Assembly (NCBI RefSeq): GCF_000379665.1 | Contig: NZ_KB903359.1 | Span: 1,703,340-1,767,339, forward strand | Length of the DNA: 64,000 bases | Direction: 5' to 3' | DNA from: Butyricimonas synergistica DSM 23225 | Lineage (GTDB): Bacteria; Bacteroidota; Bacteroidia; Bacteroidales; Marinifilaceae | Shown: in pieces, positions 16,252 to 27,524 of the stretch | How the letters are laid out: each line of letters starts with the position of its first letter | How positions within the stretch are numbered: position 1 is the first letter of the stretch | Made by a program: the position numbers and the translations under genes | The notes under the pieces: model-generated | Told to the model about the DNA's origin: nothing | What the model saw: the letters and a program-made list of their open reading frames with translations, nothing else | Databases searched by the model: none

Positions 16252-18111
16252 ATGGAGCAAGAAAACTTACAACAAGCCGAGGAGTTGCAAAATAACGAGC
16301 CACTTACCTCGGACACTTTAAATGATGAAACACAAAACGAAGTTTCAGTTCAGGGTCAACCTACACCTATCGAGAAAACCCCCGAAAAGGAAATTCCGGT
16401 ATGGGATTTCTCTAGTTTTAACACGGATGAGATCATCTCTCACATGAAAGCTCTGCTCGATGACTTTCCTGTGCAACGCCTGAAGGTGCTGGATAACCTA
16501 CCACAAGTTTTCGAAGCTCAACACCAGAAGGAATATGACAAAGCCCTAGCCGAATACACGAAAGACGGTAGTCCGGCAGAAACATTCGATTACCAGGACA
16601 ATTCCAAAGAACGCTTTTATAGCGTGTACAGAATATACCGTGAAAAGAAAACGGAATTCTACAAGAAACTGGAAGGAGAGAAAGAACAAAACCTGAAGGA
16701 CAAACTTCAAATCATAGAAGAACTCAAGGATTTGATCCAACACGAGGAATCTTTGAATAAAACGTACCAGGACTTCAAAAACCTGCAAGAAAGATGGCGA
16801 AATATAGGCATGGTTCCACAAGCACAAGCAAGCAACCTGCTGGAAACATATCACCATCACGTGGAAAACTTCTTCAACTACGTCAAGATCAATAAAGAAT
16901 TGCGCGACCTTGACTTGAAGAAGAACTTGGACGCGAAAAACGCATTGATCGAACAGGCAACTGCTTTACTCGAGGACAACAATGTCGGCAATGCTTTCCG
17001 GCAATTGCAATCGCTCCATGCACAATGGAAAGAGATCGGTCCCGTTGCCAAAGAACATCAGGAAGAAGCATGGAACCGTTTCAAAGAAGTAACCGACAAA
17101 ATCAACGAAGCCTATCACAAGTTCTTTGACACGCTTCGGGAAGAACAGGAAAACAACCTGAAATTAAAAGAAGAAATTTGCCGGAAGCTGGAAGAATATG
17201 CCGTTCTCAACATCGAGAAAGCCACTGATTGGAATACCGCTTCGGATGGCGTACTTGCACTTCAGGAAGAATGGAAACACGCCGGGACAATTCCGATCAA
17301 AGAAAGAAATCGCCTTTACAAACGCTATCGGGCAGCCTGTGACGCTTTCTTCAACAAAAAACGCCAGTTCTTCCAGGAAATCCAATCGATGCAAAGCCAG
17401 AACCTGGCAAAGAAAATAGCACTTTGCGAGAAGGTAGAAGCAATCAAAGAGAGTACCGAATGGCGTACAACCACATCCAAAATTATCGAATACCAACGGG
17501 AATGGAAGACAATCGGTCCCATCCCTAAAAAGATATCTAACAAAATATGGAATCGCTTCCGTTCGGCTTGCGACTATTTCTTTGACAGGAAATCCGAACT
17601 CATGAAGAACGTGAACTCCGACCAAGAAAAGAACCTTGAACTCAAGAGAGCTTTGATCGAAGAAACACGCAACTTCCAACTGACGGGGAACACGGACGAG
17701 GATATTGAAACCTTGAAAGCATTCCAAGCCCGCTGGGCAGAGATCGGATTTGTTCCTATCAAAGAGAAAGATGCAATCCAGACAGAGTTCAGGAAATTGA
17801 TCAATACACATTTCGATCAGCTTGATATTGATGAGTTTGATAAAAACATCGAGAGATTCAAATCCAAGATCAACACGTTTGACAACAGCGACGACAAGGC
17901 TAGCAGGATCATTCAGGAAAGAGAGAAATTGGTAAACAAGATCAAACAACTGGAAGCAGACTTGCACGCTTGGGAGAACAACATCGGATTCTTCTCCAAA
18001 TCAAACAAATCGGAGGGCTTGATTAAAGAATTTACCGTCAAGATCGAGAATGCCCGCCACAAACTATCTTTGATGCAGGAAAAACTGAAACTCATCGACA
18101 GCATGATTTGA
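16252..18111 (+). CDS. DUF349-domain protein with repeated coiled-coil units
   Basis: 619-aa, highly charged, all-helical cytoplasmic protein. After an acidic Gln/Asn/Glu-rich N-terminal 50 residues come five DUF349-like units. Each has a W-x2-[IA]G-x-[VI]P core: WRNIGMVP, WKEIGPVA, WKHAGTIP, WKTIGPIP and WAEIGFVP, at roughly 80-residue spacing. The C-terminal 90 residues form a separate coiled coil. The family is widespread in Bacteroidota and its function is not established. It is monocistronic with its own promoter and terminator. Confidence 0.85.
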   Translation: MEQENLQQAEELQNNEPLTSDTLNDETQNEVSVQGQPTPIEKTPEKEIPVWDFSSFNTDEIISHMKALLDDFPVQRLKVLDNLPQVFEAQHQKEYDKALAEYTKDGSPAETFDYQDNSKERFYSVYRIYREKKTEFYKKLEGEKEQNLKDKLQIIEELKDLIQHEESLNKTYQDFKNLQERWRNIGMVPQAQASNLLETYHHHVENFFNYVKINKELRDLDLKKNLDAKNALIEQATALLEDNNVGNAFRQLQSLHAQWKEIGPVAKEHQEEAWNRFKEVTDKINEAYHKFFDTLREEQENNLKLKEEICRKLEEYAVLNIEKATDWNTASDGVLALQEEWKHAGTIPIKERNRLYKRYRAACDAFFNKKRQFFQEIQSMQSQNLAKKIALCEKVEAIKESTEWRTTTSKIIEYQREWKTIGPIPKKISNKIWNRFRSACDYFFDRKSELMKNVNSDQEKNLELKRALIEETRNFQLTGNTDEDIETLKAFQARWAEIGFVPIKEKDAIQTEFRKLINTHFDQLDIDEFDKNIERFKSKINTFDNSDDKASRIIQEREKLVNKIKQLEADLHAWENNIGFFSKSNKSEGLIKEFTVKIENARHKLSLMQEKLKLIDSMI

Positions 18112-18128
18112 GAAAAATAAACAATCAT

Positions 18129-18158
18129 AAAAGAGGCGCTTCAAAAGTGCCTCTTTTT
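18129..18158 (+). terminator. Rho-independent terminator of the DUF349 gene
   Basis: AAAAGAGGC and GCCTCTTTT arms, 11-base loop and a T run, 18 bases after the stop codon. The A run before the stem allows weak function on the other strand too. Confidence 0.75.
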
Positions 18159-18293
18159 ATGTTTGTATTATATTTTTTCTTACTTTTGTCGATAAGTTTC
18201 GACATACTTGGTCATTTTGCTTGTTATTCAATGAATATCAAACAGTTCAAGTATTTTCAAGCCTTTAGATGTAGAATGTAGAAACAATTATAA

Positions 18294-19904
<1,611 letters not shown>

Positions 19905-19964
19905 CAGCTAAAAACATTGCAAACGCAATTTAAAATTTAAAATCATAACATTTAAAATCAGTAT

Positions 19965-21812
19965 ATGGATAAAAATACAATAACCGGTTTAGTTGTTATC
20001 GCGCTAATGATAATCGGCTATTCTTATTTCATGAGCCCATCGAAGGAGGAAATTCGGGAAATACACCGTCGTGACTCCATTGCACGGGTGGAAGCTCAAA
20101 GAGCTGCTGCACTGGAAAAAGAAAGACAAGCTGATTTTGCTTCCCAACAGCAAGAGGCAACGACCCAAGCCACGGCGAGTATCTTCAAACAGGACTCTCT
20201 GGCTGTCGTGGAAGAATATACCCTGGAAAACGATAAAATCAAATTACATATCAACACGAAAGGTGGTCGTATTGACTACGTGGATTTGAAAGGATACCGG
20301 ACTCACGATTCCCTCCCGCTTGTATTATGGAAAGAGAACAAAAGTGCCATGGGAATGAACTTCTACGCCAAGAACAGGCAAATCAACACGGAAGACCTAG
20401 TCTTCATGCCCAATACAAACCAGAAAAACCTGATTGCCTCGAATTCCGAACAAGTGCTCACCATGCGTGCTTACGTGGATGAAGACAAATACCTTGAATT
20501 CGAGTATAGGCTGGCACCTGATTCCTATATGGTTGATTTTAATATCAACACGTATAACCTGAATGATATCATTGCTTCTAACACGAATTTCCTGACCTTA
20601 TATTGGAAAGTGGATATGCCGCAGTTGGAAAAGAGCCGTGATTTCGAGAGCCGTTACACGGGAGTTTACTACAACTTCTCGAATAACGACGTGGAACATT
20701 TGTCCCTTACCGGAGATGAGAAAGCAGACTTGGCTACAAGCGTGAAATGGATTGCCTTCAAGCAGCAATTCTTCTCTTCCATACTTATTGCTGGCGAATC
20801 GTTCCCCAATGTACAAGTTTCCAATACCACAAACAATACCCCGGGATTCTTGAAAAACGCTGAAGCTGAAATATCACTCGCCTACACGGGTAAAGCCATC
20901 GAGAAATACGATATGCGTTTCTTCTTCGGTCCGAACTCCTACCCGGTATTAAGAGAATACGGGAAAGACATCGAACTTCCACAATTGATCAATCTGGGAT
21001 GGAAATGGATTGCATGGTTCAACCGCTACGTGGTAATCCCGATCTTCAACTTCCTGGAAACACACGTGACCTTGAACTACGGGTTAATCATCTTCTTGTT
21101 GACCTTAATCATCAAGCTGGTACTCTTCCCGTTGACCTATAAATCCTATATGTCGCAGGCGAAGATGCGGGTGCTCAAACCACAGATTGACGAGATCAAC
21201 AAAAAGATACCCGCCGACAAAGCCATGGAACGCCAACAAGCAGTCATGAAACTGTACAAAAAAGCGGGAGTCAACCCCATGGGAGGCTGTTTGCCGATGT
21301 TATTGCAAATGCCGATCCTGATCGCCCTCTTCTACTTCTTCCCCGGTGCCATCGAATTGCGCCAGAAGAGTTTCTTGTGGGCTACCGACCTTGCGTCGTA
21401 TGACTCGATCGCCACGTTGCCATTCACTATCCCGTTCTACGGCAACCACGTCAGCTTATTCTGTTTGTTGATGACAATCACCAACATCCTGTACATGTGG
21501 TACAATAGTAAGAACCAACCGCAAAATGACCAGATGAAAGGTATGCAAGTCATGATGTACATCATGCCTGTCATGTTCCTGTTCATCTTCAACAGCTACT
21601 CATCCGGTTTAAGTTACTACTATTTCATCGCAACCTTGATTACCATCGTTCAAACTTGGGCTATCCGGAAATTCGTCAATGACGAGAAACTATTGAAACA
21701 AATAGAACTCGCTAAAACGAAACCCGTGAAGAAATCCAAATTCCAACAAAGACTGGAAGAGATGCAACGAATGCAAGAACAACGCATGAAACAGATGCCG
21801 AAAAAGAAATAA
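19965..21812 (+). CDS. yidC: Membrane protein insertase YidC
   Basis: Inserts and folds inner-membrane proteins, alone or with the Sec translocon. The 615-aa protein has the Gram-negative layout. An N-terminal membrane anchor (about residues 5-24) is followed by a large periplasmic beta domain (about 60-350) and the conserved five-helix core from about 360. Core landmarks include YGLIIFLLTLIIKLVLFPLTYKSYMSQAKM and the arginine-bearing MGGCLPMLLQMPILIALFYFFPGAIELRQ. The C-terminus is basic (KQMPKKK), as usual for ribosome contact. It follows pyrG by 60 A/T-rich bases and may be co-transcribed. Confidence 0.96.
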   Translation: MDKNTITGLVVIALMIIGYSYFMSPSKEEIREIHRRDSIARVEAQRAAALEKERQADFASQQQEATTQATASIFKQDSLAVVEEYTLENDKIKLHINTKGGRIDYVDLKGYRTHDSLPLVLWKENKSAMGMNFYAKNRQINTEDLVFMPNTNQKNLIASNSEQVLTMRAYVDEDKYLEFEYRLAPDSYMVDFNINTYNLNDIIASNTNFLTLYWKVDMPQLEKSRDFESRYTGVYYNFSNNDVEHLSLTGDEKADLATSVKWIAFKQQFFSSILIAGESFPNVQVSNTTNNTPGFLKNAEAEISLAYTGKAIEKYDMRFFFGPNSYPVLREYGKDIELPQLINLGWKWIAWFNRYVVIPIFNFLETHVTLNYGLIIFLLTLIIKLVLFPLTYKSYMSQAKMRVLKPQIDEINKKIPADKAMERQQAVMKLYKKAGVNPMGGCLPMLLQMPILIALFYFFPGAIELRQKSFLWATDLASYDSIATLPFTIPFYGNHVSLFCLLMTITNILYMWYNSKNQPQNDQMKGMQVMMYIMPVMFLFIFNSYSSGLSYYYFIATLITIVQTWAIRKFVNDEKLLKQIELAKTKPVKKSKFQQRLEEMQRMQEQRMKQMPKKK

Positions 21813-21814
21813 AT

Positions 21815-21846
21815 AAAAAAAGTCGCTTAAAAGCGACTTTTTTTTA
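21815..21846 (+). terminator. Rho-independent terminator after yidC
   Basis: AGTCGCTT and AAGCGACT arms (21821-21838) flanked by an A run and a long T run directly after the yidC stop. It could work on both strands. Confidence 0.8.
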
Positions 21847-22121
21847 TTTACCATTATGCCAAAGTTTATATGCTCGTGGCGTGAATGAATAAATTTTGTC
21901 GGGGAAAAGCCCCGGAAAAGAAAAGAACAGGTCTCGCGGATTAAATACCTTTTCACCAACATTCGAACAACAACAATACCCACGGTTGCTATTCAAATGT
22001 TGTGTAAATGTTGCACTGGAGTTGTAGCCTGTTCTCGACTCATCTTCTCCAAATTCTCAGCTAATTTTTTTCAATAAAGGAAAGAGAAATCATGAAATAT
22101 CCACCAACGGGCATAAACACC

Positions 22122-22157
22122 GAAAAAAAGGAGGTGTGTCAACACACACACCTCCCA
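22122..22157 (-). terminator. Terminator of SusCD operon 1
   Basis: On the minus strand GGAGGTGTG and CACACCTCC arms with an 8-base loop are followed by a seven-T run. It lies 20 bases after the stop of the last TlpA-like gene and closes the operon. Confidence 0.8.
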
Positions 22158-22176
22158 TACACGCACCTAAACACTA

Positions 22177-23268
22177 CTATTTTCTCTTACTCTCCTTGAC
22201 AAGAGTGGAAATAGCATTCCGAAGATCTTTCCCGAGAAGTCCCTTGGCAACAATCTTATGTTCGCTATCAACGAGAACCGTGTAAGGCAAAGTAGTGCTC
22301 ACCATGTACGCCTTGGCTACAGAAGAATTCCGCCCTTGCAGATCACTCACGTTAGACCAAATCAAGCCGTCTTGCTCAATCGCCCTGTCCCAGGCGAAGC
22401 GGTTCGTGTCAAGTGAAAAACTGATAATCTCGAAGCCTTTCGGGCGGAATTGCTGGTAAAGGCGGATAAAGTCAGGGTTTGCCTGCCGGCAAGCAACGTT
22501 TTCCGATTCCCAGAAAACCAGCAATTTTATCTTGGCGGGAACATTATACAACGAGATCGACTCCCCGTTCGGACGATTCGCCGTGAAATTCGGGGCAACA
22601 TGACCGATGGTCAACGAGGCAAAACGTTCCAAGATGGAAGCAATTTGTTTCCCCGGCACGGAATTCTTGGCGTTGTCACCCAAGAGATTGTACTTGGCAC
22701 GCAATCCCTCCTCGGTTTCATTGAATGCACCCAGGGCAATAACGTACGCCGTGGCATAAGCATCGGGGTTCGCCTTGATTAATCCCTCGGTCTTGTTCAC
22801 GGAAGCCCGATAAGCGTTGTCTACGCGCTTTTGGAGGGCATCCATGTCCGCTCCCGGGCGCATGGATTCCTCCTGGATAGCAACCTGCTCGGCGGCATAC
22901 TCTTGGGCAATCCGGTTGTAAGCGGCAAACAACTCCTGCTGTTTCCCCCCTTGAATCAACGCCCCGGACGGCGTTATATTAACCATAACATTGGTCGATT
23001 CCACGATAAGGGGCAGCATGAACGCCCCCTTTGCCGTGGTCAAATACCCTCCCACCGGGGCTTTCAATTCCCCGGTAAGTACAAACACACCATTTTTCGA
23101 TGTTGTTGTTGCCAATGTATCCATCCGCTCTCCGTCATTTTGCACGAACATCAGCAGATCATCCTGCATACCGCTGATTTTCCCGCTAATCTGGTACTTC
23201 CCTTGCGCTTTCACTGTAACCGTATGCACGAGAACGGATAAAACGATAAATAGTATTCCTTTTTTCAT
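22177..23268 (-). CDS. TlpA/DUF4369-type periplasmic protein lacking the CxxC active site
   Basis: 363-aa exported protein: signal peptide (about 1-21), DUF4369-like N-terminal domain (YQISGKISGMQDDLLMFVQ), a helical linker and a C-terminal thioredoxin fold. Where the neighbouring paralogue has FWASWCGPC, this one reads FWESENVAC. The first cysteine of CxxC has become Asn and only the second remains, so normal dithiol chemistry is impossible. The rest of the fold is kept, including the cis-Pro region near TTLPYTVLVDSE. It follows its paralogue by 19 bases as the last gene of SusCD operon 1. A binding, scaffolding or monothiol role is possible; I see no frame damage, so it is probably expressed. 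Confidence 0.85.
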   Translation of the reverse strand: MKKGILFIVLSVLVHTVTVKAQGKYQISGKISGMQDDLLMFVQNDGERMDTLATTTSKNGVFVLTGELKAPVGGYLTTAKGAFMLPLIVESTNVMVNITPSGALIQGGKQQELFAAYNRIAQEYAAEQVAIQEESMRPGADMDALQKRVDNAYRASVNKTEGLIKANPDAYATAYVIALGAFNETEEGLRAKYNLLGDNAKNSVPGKQIASILERFASLTIGHVAPNFTANRPNGESISLYNVPAKIKLLVFWESENVACRQANPDFIRLYQQFRPKGFEIISFSLDTNRFAWDRAIEQDGLIWSNVSDLQGRNSSVAKAYMVSTTLPYTVLVDSEHKIVAKGLLGKDLRNAISTLVKESKRK

Positions 23269-23287
23269 GTTATTTATCAGTGAAGAA

Positions 23288-24379
23288 TTATTTTTCTAAT
23301 AACTCGGCTATCTTTTTTTCCAACTCCTTCCCTCTTAGATTTTTAGCTACAATACAATTATTCTCGTCCAAAAGGAAAGTACTGGGTATGCCCCGCACGA
23401 GATAAAGGGCAGCGATCGAAGAACGCCATCCTTGAAGGTCAGAAATGTTAATCCAGGTCATGTGACTCTCTTTCATCGCTCTCTCCCAATCCTCCTTTTT
23501 CTCGTCCAATGAAACCCCGATAATTTCCAATCCCTTGTCATGGTACTTCTTGTAAACCTTGCACACGTTCGGTATCTCCGCCCGGCAAGGACCGCACCAC
23601 GATGCCCAAAAATCCACCAGTTTCAATTTGCCCTTGGTCTGATACAAAGACACGGAATCTCCCTCAACGGTTACCCCGCTGAAATCCGGAGCCACGGAGC
23701 CGACTTCTACCCGTTCGAGCAATTCTATTTGCCGGGCAATTTTCATCCCGAAAGGACATTGTTTAGCATCATCTCCCAACCCCTCGTACATTTCCACTAA
23801 TGAAGCGTAATCCATCTGTTCCATACCTGATGCAATCACGAAGGCGGTGACTGGAGAATCCTTATACGTGTCCATCAATGCTTTTTGCTTGGCACCCTGT
23901 TCCTCCATCACTTTTTCAAATTGCTGCTGCAAGGCTTGCATTTTCACTTGATCCCGAGATGCGTAAGCCGCTCGAGCCTCTTGTCTCATTTTCATCTGTT
24001 CCCTCGAGATGGTTTGCTCTATTCGCTCGAATTCATTCAATATTCTTTGTGCCTCACCACCCCCTTTTACCTCGATACCGGTTTCTCCGGCAACAATCGT
24101 GTAGCCCATGTTTTCGAGAATCAAAGTGGCTATCGGTTGTTGTTTTTCGGTCAGCACGTATGCGGGCATGGTTTTCTCCACCTTACCCGTGAATTCAAAA
24201 CTCCCATTCTCCATCATGGCTTCTCCCAGAACCTGCGGACCTTCCACATCAATCCCCATCAACACGAGTTTCCCTCCCAGGGTTCCACCCAACGCACCTT
24301 TAACCGTGAAACCTTCTTGGGCGTAACCGCATGTAGTCATTCCCACGATTACCGTCAATATGAACAAAATCTGTTTCAT
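23288..24379 (-). CDS. TlpA-family thiol-disulfide oxidoreductase (DUF4369 + thioredoxin fold)
   Basis: 363-aa periplasmic protein with signal peptide (about 1-20), an N-terminal DUF4369-like beta domain (FTVKGALGGTLGGKLVLMG), a Gln/Glu-rich helical linker and a thioredoxin-fold C-terminus. The intact active site WCGPC lies near residue 262 (VDFWASWCGPCRAEIP) and the cis-proline in RGIPSTFLLDE. Likely reduces or isomerises disulfides in periplasmic or incoming proteins. It has the same length and layout as the next gene, which has lost CxxC. It sits in SusCD operon 1 after the two surface lipoproteins, 80 bases downstream of them. Confidence 0.9.
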   Translation of the reverse strand: MKQILFILTVIVGMTTCGYAQEGFTVKGALGGTLGGKLVLMGIDVEGPQVLGEAMMENGSFEFTGKVEKTMPAYVLTEKQQPIATLILENMGYTIVAGETGIEVKGGGEAQRILNEFERIEQTISREQMKMRQEARAAYASRDQVKMQALQQQFEKVMEEQGAKQKALMDTYKDSPVTAFVIASGMEQMDYASLVEMYEGLGDDAKQCPFGMKIARQIELLERVEVGSVAPDFSGVTVEGDSVSLYQTKGKLKLVDFWASWCGPCRAEIPNVCKVYKKYHDKGLEIIGVSLDEKKEDWERAMKESHMTWINISDLQGWRSSIAALYLVRGIPSTFLLDENNCIVAKNLRGKELEKKIAELLEK

Positions 24380-24459
24380 AAATATCTTTTACTTGTTAAA
24401 TGTAAATAGACGGGTCGGAAAGAATGATCTCCCCCCGACCCTCTATCTGATTCAAAATT

Positions 24460-26085
24460 TTAATAAGGCATAAAATCTCCTAAACGTAAGCTAAATAGAG
24501 ACGTACCGTCATTCGTTTTATCCACGTAGCGGTTTGCCATCGTCAAGCGGATATGGCGAACAGCTCTGGATTGCAACTCCTCCGGTATCTGGATAAAGGT
24601 AATTTCTCCCATGGCATTTCCGATGGTGATTCCACCACTCTCGTAAGTTGCCGGCTTCCACTCGTAACCATTCTCGGAAACCTCAATCTGTATCGAGGAC
24701 AACAAATAAACTAAATCCTTGGTCGTACCGGGATAAGGCTGTTGTACCTTGAAGCCGTGCAACGTTTTAGCTTCTTTCATATCTATCTTGACTTCAAAAA
24801 CAGAAGCCCCCACGGTTCGTCCCGGTTCAAAAGAGGTAGCGGCATCTCCGTCCAACAACCAACCGGCTCCGTCTTTATTATCATTGTAAAGTTCATCGGA
24901 ACAAGTGGCTGACCAACCGTCCGTTTCCAGTAACTCCACTTGAGGCATCAAGTCCAAATTGGAACCCGCAGGTACTTGGATCAAATCCGGGGATATTTTC
25001 CCATCCCTTTCCAGAATTTTCTTGGTGTATGCATCGAAATAATGGTTATTATAGCATTCCACGGTAAATTCCGGGCGGGTATCTTTCAAGAACTGCAAAG
25101 TCATCAACCCCTTGTACGTATCCGTCTTACTCAAATTCTCGTCTGCGTGATCCGCCATCATGAACCGATTTTTACCCAAAACTACCTTTTTCAAATTCGG
25201 TAAATACAACAAATCCTGGAAGGTAGTCATATTGTAATCAAATTCCACCGTTTCAAGGTCGCTCAACACATCCGATGTTTCCCACTGGGGTCCGAAATTC
25301 TTGGTCAACCACCCCATGAATGAGGCGAACATGGAATGTTCATCCAAAGACAATTCTTCCGGTACGAAAGTAATCTCGTCTATGCATTCAGGAAGACGCC
25401 CCTTCCTCTTCACGGTCATCGGTTTCGTGAAATCAATGCCGAGTCCCTCTTCCACGGGAATCAGTTGCATATAATTCCTCTCCCCGTTACTTAGAGACTC
25501 GTGCATCCCTTTCTGGATGTCCCACTCGTGTTCTTTTCCATCCGTTCCCCAGAAATGGAATATCATCTTTTCCAAATATTCGCTATCCTCATCCAGCACG
25601 ACCGCCAATTTATCACCCAGGGGATAAAAATTTGTAATTCCCCGGCTAAACGAACGCAATCCCTCGTGTTCTACCGTATAAGGACGCACGAATCGAGTTT
25701 CCACGATGGACTCCATACTAGTATCGGCTGTCACGTTACTTACCGTCACCGAGTAAAGAGCGTCTTGCAGATTCTCCAAGTAGACGGTATCCAGCAAATC
25801 ACTCTCGGAAGTAACGGCTTTCCGTTCCAAGAATTGTACGAAAGGCCGATTTTCCTTCTCCGATTGCCAGGTAATTTTCGTGTATTTAACGGCGGCATCG
25901 GTATTGTTTTCCCAAATCACCCGTATCCGGTTCCAGCCGGGGTGCATCTCCACGTTCATGCACTTTCCCAAATAACGGATACGACCGTCACCCGTGAACT
26001 CGTCGTATGTATCCTCCAAGTCCTCGCATCCCACGACCACCCAAGTCGCGAGCAAGCAAATTATATAGTACAATTTATTTTTCAT
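24460..26085 (-). CDS. Surface lipoprotein with DUF4998 and C-terminal discoidin (F5/8 type C) domain
   Basis: 541 aa. A lipoprotein signal ends at VVVGC (Cys about residue 20). A DUF4998-like domain follows (GKCMNVEMHPGWNRIRVIWENN), then a central region, then a galactose-binding-like F5/8 type C domain in the last ~150 residues (WLLDGDAATSFEPG ... FKVQQP ... IRLTMANRY). It probably displays a ligand-binding module on the outer surface beside SusC/SusD. The upstream gene's TGA overlaps an earlier ATG at 26103 by 4 bases. That start would add six residues before the signal peptide, so 26103 is also possible. The ligand is unknown; the discoidin fold suggests a glycan or glycoprotein. Confidence 0.85.
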   Translation of the reverse strand: MKNKLYYIICLLATWVVVGCEDLEDTYDEFTGDGRIRYLGKCMNVEMHPGWNRIRVIWENNTDAAVKYTKITWQSEKENRPFVQFLERKAVTSESDLLDTVYLENLQDALYSVTVSNVTADTSMESIVETRFVRPYTVEHEGLRSFSRGITNFYPLGDKLAVVLDEDSEYLEKMIFHFWGTDGKEHEWDIQKGMHESLSNGERNYMQLIPVEEGLGIDFTKPMTVKRKGRLPECIDEITFVPEELSLDEHSMFASFMGWLTKNFGPQWETSDVLSDLETVEFDYNMTTFQDLLYLPNLKKVVLGKNRFMMADHADENLSKTDTYKGLMTLQFLKDTRPEFTVECYNNHYFDAYTKKILERDGKISPDLIQVPAGSNLDLMPQVELLETDGWSATCSDELYNDNKDGAGWLLDGDAATSFEPGRTVGASVFEVKIDMKEAKTLHGFKVQQPYPGTTKDLVYLLSSIQIEVSENGYEWKPATYESGGITIGNAMGEITFIQIPEELQSRAVRHIRLTMANRYVDKTNDGTSLFSLRLGDFMPY

Positions 26086-26099
26086 AACACGTCTTTCTG

Positions 26100-27497
26100 T
26101 CATTTATTTTCCTCTTTCACGCATACTTCCAACTCGTTAATCGTAATATATTGGCGAATGTTCTTTGCCGACCCCCACCTTCCGATAAATGAATCTTCCA
26201 CAATCATTATCAAATACCGGTATTTTTCACCGGAATAATTGCACAACATGTGCAACACGACCGGATCGGCGGCTTCGATCTCTTTCTTCGTTTTATTTTT
26301 CCAACTGCCTGAGTATCCCCAAATGTTGATATTTTCACTAGAATACTCGTCCGTGAGATGGGCCCAGGATTCCGTAAATTCTTTTCCCGAATTCACATCA
26401 TGCAAAAGCGTACAAGAGCTTAACGATACCGTTTTGGGATCCTCGTTCGTCCCGTAAATCTTCACTTTCGATGGCAATCGCGAAGCATAACTGCCATCCC
26501 ACAATTCAACCAAATATGGGTCATCTATCCATTGGTATGCATACTTGCCTTTATAATACAAAAAAGCATACAAATTTATTGCAGCTGGCACTTTAGGTTC
26601 CCTCAAATCCACGATAAAACGGTTCTGCTCGGGCTCTTCCGCATCCCAAAAGGCTTCCGGTCCAGCCATAAAAGTCGAATACTTTTCTGCATCTCCATTT
26701 CGAAGATTAGTCCAGTAGTTAACCCCTTGCTTATCCCCATCCGAGAGATATTGCATCCCAAACTGGTACTCTTCATTCTCCACGATGGTTCCCGTGAATT
26801 GCAAATCGAAATCGATCCCTCGTAAAGTATCCATACTCAAGCAAGGCAACTTTTCAATAATCCGTTGTTTCACGAATTTACCGCTATATGAATCGGTTCT
26901 CACGACCACATCCACGAAATCCATACTTTGTTGCAGCACAAAATTCAACGTATCCCCTCCTTCGGAAATCGGAATGCTGGACACCAAAATGGAATCCGGC
27001 TCATGCTTCAGGGGATTGGTCCCGATGTAAAACACGTGAATCATCCCGTTCACCATATATGGAGCATCGTAAATCACGTTAAATCCTCCCCAGTATGGAT
27101 TTACGACCAACTCGTCAAAAACGGCAACCGTGGCGGATTTCTCCGTACTGAAAGTCACCTCCATCGGTTCGGATTCCTCCATATCCCGGTTGAAAAAAGT
27201 AACCTGCGCCGGCACAGCAGCTTGCGCTTCCGTGAATCCGTCCAGAACAAGCGAATCGGACAGGTAAGTAGCATTTTTTACTTGCTTTTCGCCCCAGGCA
27301 TCGGTATAGCGCACCTGCACACCGAAAATATCCTTCTGGTCCGGCAAATAGTAACGCATCACAGCCCCTCCCGGGATGGGTTTGAACTTGATATCCCGGA
27401 ATTCGGTGGGAACGCCAAAACGCGAATCGTCATCGTCGTTACAAGCTCCCAGGCAAGCCATCATCAAGAATGCAAAAAATAATTTTCGTATCATCAT
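26100..27497 (-). CDS. SusE-position surface lipoprotein (DUF4959/DUF5126/DUF5000-like)
   Basis: 465 aa with a lipoprotein signal ending in CLGAC (Cys about residue 19), followed by an acidic NDDDD surface-export-type stretch. The mature protein begins with a DUF4959-like domain (FRDIKFKPIPGGAVMRYYLP) and continues as fibronectin-like and DUF5000-like beta domains. This composition is typical of the third gene of SusCD operons, whose product is a surface glycan- or ligand-binding lipoprotein. It follows susD by 27 bases and overlaps the next lipoprotein's alternative start by 4 bases. Substrate unknown. Confidence 0.85.
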   Translation of the reverse strand: MMIRKLFFAFLMMACLGACNDDDDSRFGVPTEFRDIKFKPIPGGAVMRYYLPDQKDIFGVQVRYTDAWGEKQVKNATYLSDSLVLDGFTEAQAAVPAQVTFFNRDMEESEPMEVTFSTEKSATVAVFDELVVNPYWGGFNVIYDAPYMVNGMIHVFYIGTNPLKHEPDSILVSSIPISEGGDTLNFVLQQSMDFVDVVVRTDSYSGKFVKQRIIEKLPCLSMDTLRGIDFDLQFTGTIVENEEYQFGMQYLSDGDKQGVNYWTNLRNGDAEKYSTFMAGPEAFWDAEEPEQNRFIVDLREPKVPAAINLYAFLYYKGKYAYQWIDDPYLVELWDGSYASRLPSKVKIYGTNEDPKTVSLSSCTLLHDVNSGKEFTESWAHLTDEYSSENINIWGYSGSWKNKTKKEIEAADPVVLHMLCNYSGEKYRYLIMIVEDSFIGRWGSAKNIRQYITINELEVCVKEENK

Positions 27498-27524
27498 GTT
27501 ACATTTTTACTTTGTTTATCAACA

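Noticed and set aside
17164-17967. 267-residue minus-strand frame inside the DUF349 gene
   Set aside because: Mirror of a strongly supported repeat protein; Phe/Leu/Val-rich translation typical of an antisense shadow.
22177-23268. Frameshifted or broken TlpA pseudogene
   Set aside because: The frame, signal peptide and fold are intact; only the active-site cysteine pair is altered, which fits a functional variant better.
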